DNA of 25,261 nucleotides from Spirochaetia bacterium (GTDB lineage Bacteria > Spirochaetota > Spirochaetia > Treponematales > Treponemataceae): contig CAAGBC010000008.1 of assembly GCA_900767955.1 (NCBI GenBank), forward strand, positions 1 through 25,261, in the 5' to 3' direction. A model generated the notes under the pieces. It saw nothing but the letters and a program-made list of their open reading frames with translations. It ran no database searches and was not told the origin of the DNA. The position numbers and the translations under genes are program-made. Shown one piece after another: positions 5,862 to 13,552 of the stretch; within the stretch, counting starts at the first letter, position 1, and each line of letters opens with the position of its first letter.

Positions 5862-8381
5862 ATGACTTATAAACAAAAATATAATATTGCTGTTAATTTA
5901 ATAAAAAACGGATATCTGATACATTGTACTGATGCTATTTTTAATGAATTTGATTTGTCATTTATTAAAGGTGGTAGTAGAGCAAAAGAAGGGTATGGTT
6001 TTTATTTTTCAGATATGCCTTATAAATCAATTGATTATGGTGAGAATTTTAAAGTAATCAAAAAAAATGATTTTATCTTTTTAGATTCTAACACACCTAT
6101 TAATATAAAAATGTTTAAAAATGAATTTGAAATTAAACTTAATCAACTTGAGGATGAACTTTATAATGTTCGGAATAATAGAGAATATGACAGATTAACA
6201 CAGGAAATTTCAAAGATTAAAAACAATTATCAAATAATAGGCGGTAGAGAATTATTTGATAATATTGAAAGTGCTATAAGAGAATATGGCGCTAAAACTA
6301 TTGGAATGTTAGAGTATTATATGCCAAACCCTGATAAAATGATACCAAAATTAACTCAATTATATGTATATTGGGGATATGACGGGTATGTTACTGATAA
6401 CATTTATACTGTTTTTAATTTCAAAAAACTTAATGACATGATAGAAGATATTGATATTACTAAATATAATTTAGATGAATCATTGGATTTATCATCTTTT
6501 GACGTACAAGATAAATTAAATCCTGATTTTTGGAAAAATGATTTACTTGATTCTAGAATCAGACTTAAACTTTTAGATATCGCTGATGATTTTACTGACT
6601 TTCTTAAAGTTGATTGGGTTAAACCTGAAGATATTACAATGACAGGTTCATTAGCTAACTACAATTGGTCTGAAGAATACTCTGATATCGATTTACATAT
6701 TATAATGGATTTCAAGAAAGTTGATAAACGTGTTGATTTTGTAAGAGAATACTTTCAATCAAAAAAAGACTTATGGAATCAGAAACATAAAGATATTAGA
6801 ATTTTAGAATATCCTGTTGAACTTTATGTTCAGGATAAAAATGAACCTCATTCTTCAAGCGGTATTTATTCATTGGAGAAAAATGATTGGATTGTAAAAC
6901 CTGAAAGAAAAGAACCAACTAAGAAAAATCTTAATCAAGCGGAAAAAGATGCGGAAAAATGGATGGATAAGATTGATTCATTAATTGATAGATATTACCC
7001 TGATGAAATCGAATCTGAAAAAGAAAGAATTTTAAAAAAACTAGATAATACATTTTCTAAAATTAAAGACAGTCGTAGACAAGGATTTTCAAAGAAAAAT
7101 GATGAAATGAATAAAAACAACCTGACATTTAAAATGTTAAGAAGAAATGGCTATTTAGATAAATTATCAAAAAAGAAAAATGAAATTTACGATGATTTAA
7201 TGTCATTAAATGAAGATATTATTGATAATATTATTTCAGAAAAATTAAATGATATTTCTCTCATTACAGAATCTCAGGAATCAACGTCGCAGAGCGAAGC
7301 GGTAAAATATATCATGAACAATCTCGGATGGGAACATGACAGAGCATATAACTTCGTCAGAAATGACTTGAGAAATGATATTACTTCCCTAAGAGACAAG
7401 AACATAGCAAAGTTCACCCTCGGTGTCACAAGAATGTACTGTGACAGGCAAATCACTGACGCAAGAACTGTCAGCAACCTGAACAGCACCCTCAAACTGC
7501 TGTCAGCGCACCTCAACGATTATGACAGAAACCTCAACGGACTGTCCGCACAGGAACTGATTTCACGTTTCGAAAAAACCAGAAACGACAATTTGGAAAA
7601 CGAAAAGAATGAAATAAATTCCATGGAGTTCTCAGGGCAGTCAAGATATCAGATAATCCCAATCAACTCGTTTGAAGAGGCGAAGCAATATTACGAATAC
7701 ACCAACCCGAACAGCAGGTGGTGTCTGACACACATGAAAAATATGTTTAACTCATATACATCTGATGGTATAAACCAACTATATTTCTGCTTACGTGATG
7801 ATTTCAAATCCGTGCCACATAAGGTTGGTGAAGGTTGTCCTTTGGATGACTACGGGTTGTCGATGTTAAGCATCATCGTCAATGAAAACGGGGAATTGGC
7901 ATACTGCACCACAAGGTGGAACCATGACAACGGAGGCAATGACAGTGCGATGACAACCAAGGAAATCAGTAATGTTGTTGGAGTAAATTTCTATCAGGTG
8001 TTCAAACCGAACAACAAGTGGAATGAATTGTTGCAGGATGTTGTGGAAAGAATAAGAAACGGTGAATCCCCTGAAGACGTGTTTGATTGGGTAAGTCCTT
8101 CCCGTGAAGGTTTTGCAAGGGTTTATTTAAAAGGAAAAAAATGTAATTTCATCAATCAGAATGGGGAATTATTAAGTCCGAACCAATGGTTTGATTTGGT
8201 AGGTTCTTTCAGTGAAGGATTTGCTGGGGTTAAATTGAATGGAGATTCTTATTATATTAATGGTGAAGGTGAATTATATGATACAAATAAGAAATTCATA
8301 AGGAATTTAAGGGAATCTGTAAGTGGAAGAAGTGTTGATATGATTATAGAGTCAACATTAAAAAAATACCTGAAAAAATAA
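5862..8381 (+). CDS. Multidomain ADP-ribosyltransferase-like / nucleotidyltransferase / WG-repeat protein
   Basis: An 839-residue mosaic protein. Residues ~15-65 (GYLIHCTDAIFNEFDLS, then EGYGFYFSDMPYKSIDYG) resemble the ART-PolyVal-like ADP-ribosyltransferase fold common in phage polyproteins; the catalytic Glu is not certain by eye. Residues ~225-350 are a Pol-beta-type nucleotidyltransferase with G262-S263 and the D275-x-D277 pair in SDIDLHI. Residues ~340-465 are a charged helical linker. Residues ~472-745 are encoded by DNA of much higher GC and include the landmarks SRWCLTH and YCTTRWNHDNGG; I know this only as an uncharacterised phage-type module. Residues ~740-810 hold two WG-like repeats (REGFARVYLKGKKCNFINQNG, SEGFAGVKLNGDSYYINGEG). 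The C-terminus, DMIIESTLKKYLKK, echoes the tag seen elsewhere in this window. It could act on host targets, as T4 Alt does (inference). Confidence 0.7.
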   Translation: MTYKQKYNIAVNLIKNGYLIHCTDAIFNEFDLSFIKGGSRAKEGYGFYFSDMPYKSIDYGENFKVIKKNDFIFLDSNTPINIKMFKNEFEIKLNQLEDELYNVRNNREYDRLTQEISKIKNNYQIIGGRELFDNIESAIREYGAKTIGMLEYYMPNPDKMIPKLTQLYVYWGYDGYVTDNIYTVFNFKKLNDMIEDIDITKYNLDESLDLSSFDVQDKLNPDFWKNDLLDSRIRLKLLDIADDFTDFLKVDWVKPEDITMTGSLANYNWSEEYSDIDLHIIMDFKKVDKRVDFVREYFQSKKDLWNQKHKDIRILEYPVELYVQDKNEPHSSSGIYSLEKNDWIVKPERKEPTKKNLNQAEKDAEKWMDKIDSLIDRYYPDEIESEKERILKKLDNTFSKIKDSRRQGFSKKNDEMNKNNLTFKMLRRNGYLDKLSKKKNEIYDDLMSLNEDIIDNIISEKLNDISLITESQESTSQSEAVKYIMNNLGWEHDRAYNFVRNDLRNDITSLRDKNIAKFTLGVTRMYCDRQITDARTVSNLNSTLKLLSAHLNDYDRNLNGLSAQELISRFEKTRNDNLENEKNEINSMEFSGQSRYQIIPINSFEEAKQYYEYTNPNSRWCLTHMKNMFNSYTSDGINQLYFCLRDDFKSVPHKVGEGCPLDDYGLSMLSIIVNENGELAYCTTRWNHDNGGNDSAMTTKEISNVVGVNFYQVFKPNNKWNELLQDVVERIRNGESPEDVFDWVSPSREGFARVYLKGKKCNFINQNGELLSPNQWFDLVGSFSEGFAGVKLNGDSYYINGEGELYDTNKKFIRNLRESVSGRSVDMIIESTLKKYLKK
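7276..8100 (+). other. GC-rich acquired segment inside the multidomain gene
   Basis: The base composition changes abruptly within the reading frame. A hand count gives 31 G/C of 60 at 7441-7500, against 18 of 60 at 6961-7020. Codons shift to C- and G-ending forms (CTC, GAC, AAC, GTC). It returns gradually to AT-rich usage across the WG repeats. The frame stays open throughout, so this looks like an in-frame domain acquisition that has not yet adapted. Confidence 0.7.
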
Positions 8382-8430
8382 TTCATCAAGAATTAAATTG
8401 AAAAGAAATATTAGGTAATAATATTAAAAT

Positions 8431-8458
8431 AAAAAACTCCACTAAGTGGAGTTTTTTT
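8431..8458. terminator. Bidirectional terminator
   Basis: AAAAAACTCCAC/GTGGAGTTTTTTT stem with a TAA loop, between the convergent genes ending at 8381 (+) and 8470 (-). Confidence 0.8.
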
Positions 8459-8469
8459 AATGTTTTATT

Positions 8470-8655
8470 TTATTCTGATTTTTCAGATTTTAAAGTGAGA
8501 TTTCTATAGTCTTTAAATAATTTTGTAAGTGTAAGACTTGCTTTACGAGCACGACGACCTGCTGCTTTATTACCGCTTAAATTACTTATAGCATCTGTCA
8601 TAAAACCATCTGTAGTTTTTTTAATTTCTTCAACTAATGTATTAATTTGTTCCAT
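8470..8655 (-). CDS. Histone H1-like (Hc1-type) DNA-binding protein
   Basis: A 61-residue, lysine/arginine-rich helical protein. The core GNKAAGRRARKASLTLTKLFKDYR closely matches the small histone-H1-like (Hc1 family) proteins found across Bacteroidota, which have the form GNKAAGTRARKxSLEIEKxxKxFR. The family length is about 55-65 residues, so it is full length. These proteins are thought to bind and compact DNA. In a phage, the copy could condense replicated or packaged DNA or interfere with the host nucleoid (inference). It has a host-type promoter and an (ATT)11 tract in its leader, and a bidirectional terminator after its stop. The family probably moved from a Bacteroidota host to the phage. 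Confidence 0.85.
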   Translation of the reverse strand: MEQINTLVEEIKKTTDGFMTDAISNLSGNKAAGRRARKASLTLTKLFKDYRNLTLKSEKSE

Positions 8656-8663
8656 TATTTTAA

Positions 8664-8696
<33 letters not shown>

Positions 8697-8717
8697 TGTT
8701 TTATGTTTTTAACACTA

Positions 8718-8748
8718 CAAAGATACAACTTTTTTTTTATAAAAGCAA
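8718..8748 (-). promoter_or_regulatory. Bacteroidota-type promoter of the histone-like gene
   Basis: On the minus strand, TTG (8748-8746), 20 bases, then TATCTTTG (8725-8718). The -7 element and its flank (GTTGTATCTTTG) are the same as before the vWA gene at 2094. Confidence 0.75.
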
Positions 8749-8785
8749 GTATTTAAAAAAAAAAATAATATTTTTATAAAAAATG

Positions 8786-8795
8786 AATATTTATT
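8786..8795 (+). promoter_or_regulatory. Candidate phage promoter element AATATTTATT
   Basis: The TATTTATT core (8788-8795) ends 38 bases before the ATG at 8834. The same 38-base spacing is seen before the scaffold gene (17396) and the tail fibre gene (24044, minus). Confidence 0.4.
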
Positions 8796-8833
8796 ATAAA
8801 AAAATAAAATAAAAAAATCAAATATATTTAATT

Positions 8834-10900
8834 ATGTCAAAAAGAGATGAACAAATTGCCCGTATGAGAGGGTTAATGACATATGGTATTTCTAATGCCG
8901 ATAAAAAAACACCTATCACAGAATCAATAGAAGGTCCTGATGGTAAAATCTATGCTATTATTCGTGAAGGTAATAAATTCTATATTAAATCAGCGAATAA
9001 AGGTAGTAAACTTGTTTCTGAATCATTTGATTATATTGGAGGTTTCATGAATAAAAAAAATAATGAATATTCTTCATATAATCAAGCATCTAAAAACCTC
9101 GAATTAAAAGTTCGTTCACTTAATGAAACTTATGGTATTAATAAACCTGTTGAATTATTGAATCCTGATAAAAAAGAAACATTAATGGTTGAAATGACAG
9201 ATTCAATGAAGAATAGTATTGCACGTTATCGTCAAATTATGAATAACGCTGCTAATATCATGAATGAATCTTCAACTATTTCAATGAACAATACAGGTAA
9301 TCCAGAAGCACCTAAAACAGCAAGTTTCTCACCAAAAATTGGTGAACCTTTTAACAACACTGCAACAGCTAATTTAGATAAGGATTTAAAACAAACCGCA
9401 AGCAACCCTGAAAAACAAGGCGAACCTTTTGGTGATAATGATAAAACTGAAGAATATAAAGACGCTCAATATGTACCTAAAGGTTCTGTGGCAAACCAAA
9501 AACCTTCAGGTGGTAAAGTTGTAAGAGTAAATGAAAATAGTGATTTTGAAGAAACTATTGAAGAATGTGATGAATGGGGTTCTTGTGGATTACCTTCAAA
9601 AGAAGGTGTTGGTGAAGTGGGTGATGATGATCCTTTTACTGAACCAGTAGGTGTAACACTTGATGAAGATGCTGATTCATTTGTTGGTTTTGCTGATGAA
9701 GATAACGAAATGGATGAATCTGAAGAAAGTGAAGATTTAGATTTAGATGACATTGATTTGGATTTGGATTCTGAAGATGAAGGGTTTGAAGATGATGATA
9801 TTGATGACATTGATTCTGAAGATGAAGGGTTTGAAGATGATGAGGAGATTGAATTTGAAGTTGAAGAAGATGAAGAAGATGAAATCGAAAGTTTACGTAC
9901 AGAAGTTGAAGAGTTACGTGATATGGTAAATTCTCTTTTGAATAAAGATGAAGAAGATATTGAATTGGAATTTGATGATGATGAAGATTTCGATGACGAT
10001 GAAGACTTCGAAGATGATGAAGATTTCGAAGATGACGAAGATTTCGATGACGATGAAGATTTCGATGACGATGAAGAATATATTTCAGATTCTATTATTT
10101 CAAGAAAATTAAATGAAACTGCTGTACCTTTTAAAGGAAATTTACCAGATACTTATAATGTTCATTACAATAATATGTATAACCCAAAAACTTATTATGC
10201 TCAAGCAATTAATTTCTTAAAAGAACATCAAGATGAAAATGATACTCAAATAATTCAACAAATTAAAAGTAATTTAAGTACGATTTATGAATGTGAACAA
10301 GAAATTAGTTATTATATAGAAAATAAACACTTAAATAAAGAGGATTGGGAAGTTGTAATAAATTGTATGGTAAATAATATGGCACAAATTATTAAAAATC
10401 GTTTCAAATTATCATTCTTTAATGATGATGATTTAGCTGAAGAATTTGATGATATTTTAGACGGTATAGATTATAAAATTAGTAAATTTGATACAATTTA
10501 CAAAAAAATTAAAAATAATGAAGGCTTAACAGATGTCGACAATAAATTCTTTGACGTTAGACCAAATTTAAATCAAATCCCAACTTTAGATGATGATATT
10601 GAAGAAGAATATGAAGATGAAAATAATAAAATCAGTAACATTAAAGATTCAATAAACCCACGAAAAATATATGAATCTAATAGATTGAATGATTTTGGGA
10701 AACATCCTGGATATCGTAAAAAAGTTATGAGTCTTCCTAAAACAGGTAGCGATAATGAAAATGGTTATTATGATTGGAATGATGATTCAGTTTATTCTGA
10801 AGAACCTTTTGGAAGTAAAATAGGTAAATCATCACCATTTGATAATGCTGTTGAAAGAACTATCACCTCAGTATTAGAATCATTAAAAAAAAAAATCTAA
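8834..10900 (+). CDS. Large acidic head-associated protein, first frame
   Basis: A 688-residue acidic protein that I do not recognise at family level. The N-terminus (residues 1-100) contains IYAIIREGNKFYIKSA, a compact beta-like segment. Residues ~155-230 are polar and low-complexity, with repeated G-E-P-F motifs. Residues ~235-415 are extremely Asp/Glu-rich, with a short coiled coil (IESLRTEVEELRDMVNSLL) and six F-[DE]-D-D-E-[DE] units. Residues ~430-560 look like a folded helical domain. The last residues are GKSSPFDNAVERTITSVLESLKKK. The frame stops in an 11-A run, and the next frame continues as plausible coding sequence without a start (see the frameshift entry). Position upstream of the protease-scaffold-capsid block and strong acidity suggest a prohead core or internal head protein (inference). 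Confidence 0.7.
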   Translation: MSKRDEQIARMRGLMTYGISNADKKTPITESIEGPDGKIYAIIREGNKFYIKSANKGSKLVSESFDYIGGFMNKKNNEYSSYNQASKNLELKVRSLNETYGINKPVELLNPDKKETLMVEMTDSMKNSIARYRQIMNNAANIMNESSTISMNNTGNPEAPKTASFSPKIGEPFNNTATANLDKDLKQTASNPEKQGEPFGDNDKTEEYKDAQYVPKGSVANQKPSGGKVVRVNENSDFEETIEECDEWGSCGLPSKEGVGEVGDDDPFTEPVGVTLDEDADSFVGFADEDNEMDESEESEDLDLDDIDLDLDSEDEGFEDDDIDDIDSEDEGFEDDEEIEFEVEEDEEDEIESLRTEVEELRDMVNSLLNKDEEDIELEFDDDEDFDDDEDFEDDEDFEDDEDFDDDEDFDDDEEYISDSIISRKLNETAVPFKGNLPDTYNVHYNNMYNPKTYYAQAINFLKEHQDENDTQIIQQIKSNLSTIYECEQEISYYIENKHLNKEDWEVVINCMVNNMAQIIKNRFKLSFFNDDDLAEEFDDILDGIDYKISKFDTIYKKIKNNEGLTDVDNKFFDVRPNLNQIPTLDDDIEEEYEDENNKISNIKDSINPRKIYESNRLNDFGKHPGYRKKVMSLPKTGSDNENGYYDWNDDSVYSEEPFGSKIGKSSPFDNAVERTITSVLESLKKKI
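9769..9843 (+). repeat. Two-copy 45-bp coding repeat
   Basis: A run of about 30 bases encoding DSEDEGFEDD occurs at ~9769-9798 and again, base for base, at ~9814-9843, offset by 45 bases. It is an in-frame duplication in the acidic domain. Confidence 0.85.
9971..10078 (+). repeat. Six tandem 18-bp units in the acidic protein
   Basis: Six in-frame units of TTY-GA(T/A)-GAY-GAY-GAA-GA(T/C/A) encode F-[DE]-D-D-E-[DE]. Units differ by one to four bases, so the array is a minisatellite kept in frame. Confidence 0.9.
10885..10895 (+). other. A11 slippery run joining two reading frames
   Basis: Eleven A residues precede the in-frame ATC TAA that ends the 8834 frame. In the -1 frame the sequence reads on as AAT CTA AAT GAA CGT and so on (NLNERKVLKVPAQNNN) directly into the frame annotated from 10942. 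The join would give one protein of about 907 residues. It may be programmed slippage, a real mutation, or a homopolymer sequencing error. Confidence 0.75.
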
Positions 10901-10941
10901 ATGAACGTAAAGTACTTAAAGTACCTGCACAAAATAATAAC

Positions 10942-11556
10942 ATGATGCCTATGGGAGGTGTTGAAGCACCTCCTATGGAATCAGATTTAGGTATGGGAAA
11001 TGATATGCCATCTGATTCTGATGAAAATATGCCAAACGAAAATTTGCCATCAGACTTTGATACTAATTTCGATGCAGGTGTAGAAGCAGATGAGGAAACT
11101 GACCCAAAAAAATATATTCAACAATTAACAGGTAAATTAAGTCAAACTCTTAACTCATATAATAATGAAAATGGAGAACCTGATACAGAGTTAGGCAAAT
11201 ATGTACTTGGAATGTTGGTAAAACAAGGAACTAAGGGTATGGATGATAAGGATAGAAAAGAAATTATCAAAAAAATTAATACAAATGATTCTGAAATAGA
11301 TAATGAAGATGATTTAGATAATGAAGATGGTTTAGATGATACCATTCCTGAAGAACCTGAAAATACAGATGAAGTTAAAGTAGAATCTAAAACATTTAAT
11401 TTCACTAAAAAACAAATTTTTGAAAACTTTGGTATAGTATCGTGTGTTGATGCTGATTCACAAACAAAAAAAGAAATCGATACAAAAATAGCATCGGACA
11501 CTAAAAAAAATAGAAGGACTAAACCATTTGAAGCACCTAAAAAATTTAAAGAATAA
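10942..11556 (+). CDS. Acidic protein, second frame (continuation of the 8834 gene)
   Basis: A 204-codon frame from ATG 10942. The open frame really extends back to the A11 run at 10885, and the ~16 codons between read as ordinary coding sequence. It is therefore best seen as the C-terminal part of the 8834 protein rather than a separate gene. Residues 1-45 are Met/Pro/Asp-rich (MMPMGGVEAPPMESDLGMG). Residues ~50-85 (PKKYIQQLTGKLSQTLNSY...) look helical. A second acidic stretch follows (~110-140). The C-terminus has FNFTKKQIFENFG and ends TKPFEAPKKFKE, a further P-F motif. Function unknown; probably structural, like the first frame. A separate short gene starting at 10942 remains possible. 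Confidence 0.6.
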   Translation: MMPMGGVEAPPMESDLGMGNDMPSDSDENMPNENLPSDFDTNFDAGVEADEETDPKKYIQQLTGKLSQTLNSYNNENGEPDTELGKYVLGMLVKQGTKGMDDKDRKEIIKKINTNDSEIDNEDDLDNEDGLDDTIPEEPENTDEVKVESKTFNFTKKQIFENFGIVSCVDADSQTKKEIDTKIASDTKKNRRTKPFEAPKKFKE

Positions 11557-11582
11557 TATAAATAAATAAAAATATTAAACAT

Positions 11583-12005
11583 ATGAAAAGAACTATAAAA
11601 TTAACAGAAAATGATTTACATAATATCATTAAGGAATCAGTAGAAAGAATAATAAATGAAGGACAGGGATGGGATTATTTTAAAAATATGTCAAAAAAAG
11701 CTTGGAGTGGTGACTACGATGATGAGATAAATCAACATTATCAAAATAAAAATCGTGATGAAGAAAGAGAATTTAATAAAAATTTTATAAAAACAGGTAC
11801 TGCTAATCCTTCGTGGAACAATGATACTCATTATGATCCTGAAGACCCAATTACATCATCAGGTAATAAATTTGGTAGATGGTCTAAACCTATTAACAAA
11901 GGTTTGACAGGTAAAATGGGACGTGCTTTAGGAATGGGAGCTGCTAAGGCAGCAGTAGGTGCCAGACATGCTTATAACAAAATAAGAGGGGCATACAATA
12001 ATTAA
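11583..12005 (+). CDS. Tagged protein, candidate internal head protein
   Basis: A 140-residue protein opening with the shared tag (KRTIKLTENDLHNIIKESV) and an Ile-Asn-Glu at residues 24-26, followed by GQGWDYF. The remainder is unrelated to the other tagged proteins. The middle is polar (HYQNKNRDEEREFNKN). The C-terminal ~40 residues are basic and Gly/Ala-rich (KGLTGKMGRALGMGAAKAA, then GARHAYNKIRGAYNN), which could bind DNA or membrane. If the prohead protease cuts after Glu26, a basic ~114-residue mature protein would be released inside the head (inference). TATAAATA lies at 11557-11564, 18 bases before the ATG. A strong terminator follows at 12032. Confidence 0.8.
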   Translation: MKRTIKLTENDLHNIIKESVERIINEGQGWDYFKNMSKKAWSGDYDDEINQHYQNKNRDEEREFNKNFIKTGTANPSWNNDTHYDPEDPITSSGNKFGRWSKPINKGLTGKMGRALGMGAAKAAVGARHAYNKIRGAYNN

Positions 12006-12031
12006 AGGATAAATAAACAAATAAATAAATC

Positions 12032-12064
12032 AAAGTTCACCTTTTCAGGTGAACTTTTTTTCTT
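12032..12064 (+). terminator. Rho-independent terminator
   Basis: An 11-bp perfect stem AAAGTTCACCT/AGGTGAACTTT (12032-12042 with 12047-12057), a TTTC loop and a T run. Confidence 0.85.
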
Positions 12065-12071
12065 TTTAATA

Positions 12072-12080
12072 CTATTTATA
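12072..12080 (+). promoter_or_regulatory. Candidate phage promoter element CTATTTATA
   Basis: TATTTATA at 12073-12080 ends 14 bases before the ATG at 12095, directly after a terminator. A new transcript must start here. The same 14-base spacing precedes the prohead protease gene. Confidence 0.4.
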
Positions 12081-12094
12081 TAAAATTGATTATT

Positions 12095-12379
12095 ATGGGA
12101 AAAAAAATAAAAATAACACAAAAACAATTGGAAGAGGCAATAGATGTTTTTGTGAATAAGAAAGGTAATGAAAATGCTGAACAAGCACTTAAAAGAACAC
12201 AAAAAGAAACTGAACAACAGGTAGGCGGTAATAAAGAAGTTAATTATGTTGTTTCAAGCAATGAAATAAATGAATCTAATATATTCACAAAAGCACAACT
12301 TTTAGAAGCACGTAGAAAATATTTAAAAGAAAATTCAAACAATTTCACAAAAGAAAATTTTTTAAAAACAATAAAATGA
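12095..12379 (+). CDS. Small protein with a divergent tag
   Basis: A 94-residue protein from the ATG at 12095 (a TTG at 12086 would add three residues). The N-terminus GKKIKITQKQLEEAIDVFV follows the same pattern as the shared tag (basic, K-I-x-I-T, then an amphipathic helix), but lacks the KESV core and an [LI]-x-E near residue 27. The C-terminus contains NIFTKAQLLEARRKYLKEN, another short helix, similar in style to FNFTKKQIFENFG at the end of the acidic protein. The stop codon overlaps the next start (ATGA at 12376-12379), indicating translational coupling with the 390-residue gene. Function unknown. Confidence 0.7.
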   Translation: MGKKIKITQKQLEEAIDVFVNKKGNENAEQALKRTQKETEQQVGGNKEVNYVVSSNEINESNIFTKAQLLEARRKYLKENSNNFTKENFLKTIK

Positions 12380-13548
12380 AAAGAATTATATATATAACAG
12401 AAGAATTAGCAAAAGAGATGTCTAATATTTCTAAACCGATAAAGGATTTACCTTCAGATATAAAAAATGTGTTAAGAAATCATAAAACTTCTCTTGGTAT
12501 ACATCCTTCATTTCCTCCTGAGGAAGAAATTCCTTTTGACGCAATGGTAACACAAAAACGTTTTGATGAAGTTTGTACAAAAATATCTGAATTAAATTTA
12601 GAAAATTATTCTGTAAAATACATATCCAAACAAATTCAAGAATTAGTTGATTATTGTAAAAAAATTGAAAGTAATTTCAAAGAAAAACTTGAAAATATAT
12701 GTTATAATTACATAATAGATTTGTTTGAGGTACCTGAAGGTTTGGTTGCGTTTGACTGCCGTTTGGTTGAGGTTGTTGATTCAGATAAAGCACAAGTAAA
12801 AAAAAGTGAAACAATTGAGTTTAATGATATTAATCATAGGAGTCGTTTACATGATGCAGTATACAAACGTAGAATAATTAACGCAATTATAACAGGAGGA
12901 GCAACTCGTCTATCATTCATTTCAAAAAAACTTATAGGCGAATTATATGATATATGTCCTGAGTTACCACAATTATATAGGAAAATAAGCATTTTGAATG
13001 ACTATTTGCTTTTCACTAAAAATAATATGGGGATGTCAGAAAAAAACAAAAAACAATCAGGTATTTCATACCTAACAATAGGTAATGAAACAACCAAAAA
13101 TAAAATAATTGTTGAAGCAGAAATATTTCCAATTTTATTACACGAATCTATAAAAGGGTTTCTTGAAATGTTTGCTGCTTATGGTTTACCATCATCTAAA
13201 AAGGATTGTACTTATGTCATGTCAAAAGCGGACTTTATTAATGCAGAACCTTGGGATATGAGAATTGGTCCTGTGTTATGGGATTATCTCATGGATGCTT
13301 TTGATAATCCTGAAACACAAGTATTGCCAATGTTATTGACGGTTTTATTTTCACAAAGAACTGAAAAATTCAATTCATTTTTACAAGAGATATTTGGTGA
13401 AACTAAAAGAGGTAAAATGCTCGCACAAAAAATTTTAGATAAAACTAATGAGGAATTAGAATATGATGATTTTGAAGAAATTATGCATAAAAAACAAACT
13501 GATACAAGCATAATAAATGATAATTATTTTATAGCAGATGAATTATAA
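12376..13548 (+). CDS. Unidentified 390-residue phage protein
   Basis: I do not recognise this family with confidence. It begins KRIIYITEELAKEM, reminiscent of the start of the tag but without its core. A helical central part (YISKQIQELVDYCKKIESNF...) is followed by a basic stretch (RSRLHDAVYKRRIINAIITGG). A conserved-looking block comes next: IFPILLHESIKGFLEMFAAYGLP, then EPWDMRIGPVLWDYLMDAF. The C-terminus is acidic (ELEYDDFEEIMHKK). The combination of HESIKG and PWDMRIGPVLW reminds me of uncharacterised conserved proteins of large phages, but I cannot name one. It is co-transcribed with 12095 (4-base overlap) and 13553 (4-base gap), in the stretch leading to the head genes. Confidence 0.75.
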   Translation: MKRIIYITEELAKEMSNISKPIKDLPSDIKNVLRNHKTSLGIHPSFPPEEEIPFDAMVTQKRFDEVCTKISELNLENYSVKYISKQIQELVDYCKKIESNFKEKLENICYNYIIDLFEVPEGLVAFDCRLVEVVDSDKAQVKKSETIEFNDINHRSRLHDAVYKRRIINAIITGGATRLSFISKKLIGELYDICPELPQLYRKISILNDYLLFTKNNMGMSEKNKKQSGISYLTIGNETTKNKIIVEAEIFPILLHESIKGFLEMFAAYGLPSSKKDCTYVMSKADFINAEPWDMRIGPVLWDYLMDAFDNPETQVLPMLLTVLFSQRTEKFNSFLQEIFGETKRGKMLAQKILDKTNEELEYDDFEEIMHKKQTDTSIINDNYFIADEL

Positions 13549-13552
13549 TACT

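Noticed and set aside
7274..7516. An 80-codon minus-strand frame in the GC-rich segment
   Set aside because: It lies fully within the coding sequence of the multidomain protein, whose frame shows clear motifs. The open antisense frame follows from the higher GC content.
9466..9810. A 114-codon minus-strand frame rich in serine
   Set aside because: It is the antisense reading of the Asp/Glu-rich domain (GAT/GAA codons read as serine and similar). It has no leader, promoter or family resemblance.
9971..10078. CRISPR-like array
   Set aside because: The repeats are contiguous 18-bp coding units without spacers. No cas genes are present, and no CRISPR array is seen anywhere in the window.
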